Of a DNA stretch of 64,000 nt, positions 61,290 through 64,000 are shown one piece after another. The notes beneath the pieces were generated by a model. That model did no database searches. It was not told where the DNA came from and was given only the letters and a program-made list of their open reading frames with translations. The number at the start of each line of letters is the position of its first letter. Position 1 is the first letter of the stretch. Source of the DNA: Neorhizobium sp. JUb45 (GTDB lineage Bacteria; Pseudomonadota; Alphaproteobacteria; Rhizobiales; Rhizobiaceae). The stretch is taken from NCBI RefSeq assembly GCF_004343585.1, contig NZ_SLYW01000006.1:169956-233955 (forward strand), read 5' to 3'. The translations under genes were made by a program, and so were the position numbers.

Positions 61290-63299
61290 ATGAGTGCAGA
61301 GAAAAAAATCCGCTGGGGTATTATCGGTCCCGGCACGATCGCAAAAACCTTTGCCGAAGGCATTGCCGGGTCCTCCACCGGCACGCTCGCGGCGATCGCC
61401 AGCCGCAATCCTGACAAGCCGGGATTGGGCGATGGTTTTCCCGGCGCACGGATCGTGCACGGTTACGAAGCCCTGCTTGCCGATCCCGATATCGATGCGG
61501 TCTATATCGCCACACCGCATACGGGCCATGCCGAATGGGCGATCAAGGCCGTGCGGGCGGGCAAACATGTGCTGGTCGAAAAGCCGATCGCGCTTTCCGC
61601 CTTCGATGCCGACGTGATCTTTTATGAAGCGAAAAAAGCCGGAGTGTTCATCGGCGAAGCCTATATGTACCTCTTCCACCCGCAGACGGCGCGGCTTGTC
61701 GAACTGGTGAAACAGGGCGTCATTGGTGACGTCAGGTTGATCCGCTCCAGCTTCGGTTTCGACATGGGTGGTTTCCGGCCCGAACACCGGCTGTTCTCCA
61801 ACGATCTTGCCGGCGGCGGCATTCTGGATGTCGGCGGTTATCCGGTGTCGATGGTGCGGCTTCTGGCCGGCGCCGTCAGCGGCATATCTTATGCCGAACC
61901 GGTAAGCGTTGCCGGTGCCGCGCATCTTGGCCAGTCGGGCGTTGACGAATGGGCATCCGCCGTCCTGAAATTCGAAAACGGCATCGTGGCCGAAGTCTCA
62001 TGCTCGATCATGGCGAACCAGGACAATACGCTGCGCATCATCGGCTCCAAGGGTCGTATCGAGGTCAAGGATTTCTGGTTTGCAGGCGGGCGCAAAGGCG
62101 GCACCGGCAGGATCGAGATTGTCAGAGGCGACGAGCGGGAAGTCGAAGAGGTTTCGGAAAATCGGCATCTCTACTCCTTCGAGGTCGATGCGGTGACTGC
62201 GGCGATCCGGGCCGGTGAAAAGACATTTTCCTATCCGGGCATGAATGCGGCAGAGGCGCTTGCCAATCTGCGTGTGCTGGATCGTTGGCGTGCTTCGGTC
62301 GGTCTGGAGTATGGGGTCGAGAAAGCGGCGCAACGCACGAAAAACATTGCCGGCGCATCCGTCGTCGCCGGAAACAGCGTGCCGAAACGGCAGATACCGG
62401 GCCTTGCCAAGCCGGCTTCGGTCGTGGCGCTCGGTTTCGAGTTTTTCCCGAATTTCGCATCGGCCTCCCTGACCTTGGACGCCTTTTACGAGGCGGGCGG
62501 CAACCTGTTCGACACGGCTTTCGTTTACGGTGCCGGCAAGACCGAAAGCATCTTTGGCGACTGGCACACCAGCCGCAATGTGCCGCGTGAAGAGATCGTG
62601 CTGATCGGCAAGGGTGCGCATTCACCGCTCTGCTATCCGGATATCATTGCCAAACAGCTCGATCAGTCGCTGCAGCGGTTGAAGACGGATTATCTCGATA
62701 TCTATTTCATGCACCGCGACAATCCGGACATCCCGATCGGTGAGTTTGTCGATGCCATCGATGCCGAGGTGAAGCGCGGGCGTATTCGCGGCATTTATGG
62801 CGGCTCCAACTGGACACGCGAACGTCTGGATGCGGCAATCGACTATGCAAAGAAGAACGGCAAGGCGGCCCCGGCCGCGCTTTCCAACAACTTTGCGCTG
62901 GCGGAAATGCTCGATCCGATCTGGCCGGGTTGCGTGACATCATCGACGGCCGAGTGGAAGAATTGGCTGAACGAACGACAGATCCCCAATTTCGCATGGT
63001 CCAGCCAGGGGCGCGGCTTTTTCACCGACAGGGCGGGTCGTGACAAACGGGACGATGCGGAAATCGTGCGTTGCTGGTATTCGGACAGCAATTTCGAACG
63101 TCGCGACCGTGCCATCGAGCTTGCGCAAAAGCGCGGCTGCAGCCCGATCCACATCGCGCTTGCCTATGTCATTGCCCAGTCATTTCCAGTGATACCGCTT
63201 ATCGGACCACGCACCGTTGGTGAGTTGGAGGACAGTCTGTCCGCTCTCGCGATAGAGTTGTCTGCGGCGGACATCGGTTGGCTGGAAGCTAAGAATTGA
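61290..63299 (+). CDS. Gfo/Idh/MocA oxidoreductase fused to aldo-keto reductase
   Basis: A 669-residue two-enzyme fusion. Residues 1-345 form a Gfo/Idh/MocA sugar dehydrogenase: nucleotide motif GIIGPGTIA and EKP (E97-K98-P99) are present. Residues about 365-669 form an aldo-keto reductase: the catalytic tetrad D408, Y413 (FDTAFVYG), K441 and H475 (FMHRDNPD) is complete. Both domains look intact, and no stop or shift lies at the join. The pair could oxidise and then reduce the same sugar with cofactor recycling, or epimerise it. Other rhizobial genomes may have the same fusion. It is the last gene of the operon, so it should act on the imported sugar. Confidence 0.9.
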   Translation: MSAEKKIRWGIIGPGTIAKTFAEGIAGSSTGTLAAIASRNPDKPGLGDGFPGARIVHGYEALLADPDIDAVYIATPHTGHAEWAIKAVRAGKHVLVEKPIALSAFDADVIFYEAKKAGVFIGEAYMYLFHPQTARLVELVKQGVIGDVRLIRSSFGFDMGGFRPEHRLFSNDLAGGGILDVGGYPVSMVRLLAGAVSGISYAEPVSVAGAAHLGQSGVDEWASAVLKFENGIVAEVSCSIMANQDNTLRIIGSKGRIEVKDFWFAGGRKGGTGRIEIVRGDEREVEEVSENRHLYSFEVDAVTAAIRAGEKTFSYPGMNAAEALANLRVLDRWRASVGLEYGVEKAAQRTKNIAGASVVAGNSVPKRQIPGLAKPASVVALGFEFFPNFASASLTLDAFYEAGGNLFDTAFVYGAGKTESIFGDWHTSRNVPREEIVLIGKGAHSPLCYPDIIAKQLDQSLQRLKTDYLDIYFMHRDNPDIPIGEFVDAIDAEVKRGRIRGIYGGSNWTRERLDAAIDYAKKNGKAAPAALSNNFALAEMLDPIWPGCVTSSTAEWKNWLNERQIPNFAWSSQGRGFFTDRAGRDKRDDAEIVRCWYSDSNFERRDRAIELAQKRGCSPIHIALAYVIAQSFPVIPLIGPRTVGELEDSLSALAIELSAADIGWLEAKN

Positions 63300-63316
63300 G
63301 TTAGGTGAGACCTCAA

Positions 63317-63346
63317 TCGGCCAAATGGTTCTTACCTGATGGCCGA
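63317..63346 (+). terminator. possible terminator hairpin
   Basis: 7-bp stem TCGGCCA / TGGCCGA with a 16-nt loop, 18 bp after the fusion gene stop. It is followed by AAGTCTCTTTCG, so only a weak U-stretch. Confidence 0.4.
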
Positions 63347-63433
63347 AAGTCTCTTTCGTCATAATCGGGCTTGAAACGTCACGGTGAGTATGAGGATGGA
63401 TTGAATAGCCCGAGATTTGTAGACCCCCTCGGG

Positions 63434-63852
63434 TTAGATTTTCTGCTGCTTCTCGAACTCGATGGGCGACAGAATTCCATTTCTGACGTGCTTGCGTTTC
63501 GGGTTTTAGAACATCTCGATGTAATCGAACGCATTCTGGCGAGCTTCATCGCGTGAACGACCCTGTGACGTATCCTTTTCTGCTTCAGAAGATTGAAGAA
63601 GCTCTCGGCCACCGCATTGTCATGGCAGTTGCCGCGTCGGCTCATCGAGTGAACCAGTTTGTGGTGCTTGACGAGCGAGGCCCAGGCCATGCTGGTGAAC
63701 TGCGAACCCTGATCCGAATGAATCAGCACCTTGTCCTTCGGTTTGCGTCTCCACACCGCCGTGCGCAGAGCCTGCAATACGACGTCCATGGTTTGTCGGC
63801 TCTGCATCGCCCAGCCGATGACCCGGTGCGAATAGAAATCGATGACGACCAC
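63434..63852 (-). pseudogene. IS3-family transposase (OrfB) fragment
   Basis: The frame encodes part of an rve integrase core: VVIDFYSHRVIGWAMQSR, LIHSDQGSQFTSMAW, and SRRGNCHDNAVAESFFNLLK carry the second Asp and the Glu of the DDE triad. After about 100 residues the true frame shifts: FDYIEMF, then a stop, then NPKRKHVRNGILSPIEFE are found in another frame. A stop (TAG) also closes the frame just upstream of 63852. It is thus a decayed remnant; inverted-repeat ends were not identified. It marks past insertion at the right border of the carbohydrate operon. Confidence 0.85.
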
Positions 63853-63906
63853 ACCGCCTGGCTATCCACCCAGCCGCTGTTTAGCGAGCAGACGTACCGT
63901 CACTTA

Positions 63907-64000
63907 GAGCCTGTCCGAGAATTGAGTTGAGTGATCGGGCCGATGATGATTCCAAGACGGTGTTCAAAGCCAGAATGGAAGCGCCATGTGGAACCCGACC
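63907..64000. mobile_element. possible edge of another insertion element
   Basis: The sequence GAGCCTGTCCGAGAATTGAG at 63907 looks like the outer end of an insertion sequence and interrupts the recognisable transposase similarity. Only 94 bp are in the window, no protein can be identified, and the call is tentative. Confidence 0.25.

Noticed and set aside
63553..63930. Rightward 125-codon frame over the transposase remnant
   Set aside because: It is antisense to the recognisable integrase core, whose motifs lie on the minus strand.
1..64000. CRISPR array, rRNA operon, prophage or plasmid replication genes
   Set aside because: No spaced direct-repeat array, rRNA sequence, phage structural genes or repABC-like genes were seen on either strand.

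Overview
The window looks like a chromid or megaplasmid segment of an alphaproteobacterium of the Rhizobiaceae (Rhizobium, Sinorhizobium or Agrobacterium type). Grounds: GC-rich coding sequence; two neighbouring ku genes of the rhizobial kind; many solute-binding-protein ABC transporters packed into catabolic operons; and a block at 46.0-56.1 kb whose content and order match the alpha-galactoside (agp) locus of Sinorhizobium meliloti. Assignments rest on reading the sequence and recalling families; no database search was run.

Layout. 1-2.9 kb: two leftward ku genes (one cut by the window edge), two small unknown genes and a GNAT acetyltransferase remnant. 3.0-16.2 kb (module I): a leftward GntR regulator / gamma-glutamyltransferase-like / amidohydrolase operon faces a rightward operon with a peptide-type ABC transporter and three more amidohydrolases. 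A perfect 12-bp palindrome occurs twice between them and is the likely operator. 16.4-18.1 kb: two toxin-antitoxin cassettes (FitAB-like and VapBC). 18.1-28.1 kb (module II): a LysR regulator faces a leftward operon of a peptide-type ABC transporter, creatininase-family hydrolase, RraA-like aldolase, gamma-glutamyltransferase-like protein and N-formylglutamate amidohydrolase. 28.2-36.5 kb (module III): a leftward operon with another creatininase-family hydrolase, ABC permeases and ATPase, a polysaccharide-deacetylase-fold hydrolase and a short-chain dehydrogenase; its binding protein lies on the opposite strand behind a MarR regulator, with two copies of a 16-bp imperfect palindrome between.

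36.7-38.1 kb: a lone leftward gene resembling the FabMG enoyl-ACP reductase family. 38.5-44.9 kb: a sulfonate-type ABC transporter with two flavin monooxygenases and a rhodanese, probably for organosulfur use. 45.1-46.0 kb: a third toxin-antitoxin cassette. 46.0-56.1 kb: agpT-agaL1-agpABCD-agaL2, but agpT carries an in-frame stop codon. 56.1-63.3 kb: a MelR-like AraC regulator facing a carbohydrate ABC operon that ends in an oxidoreductase/aldo-keto reductase fusion. 63.3-64 kb: a decayed IS3-type transposase and perhaps the edge of another element.

Modules I to III share one design: a peptide-type importer plus cytoplasmic amide, imide or gamma-glutamyl hydrolases under a local regulator. 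I infer a catabolic island for amide-linked or cyclic nitrogen compounds, substrates unknown. The most unusual structural signal is a 35-bp sequence resembling a tRNA T-arm, found five times, each time beside a toxin-antitoxin cassette and nowhere else that I noticed.
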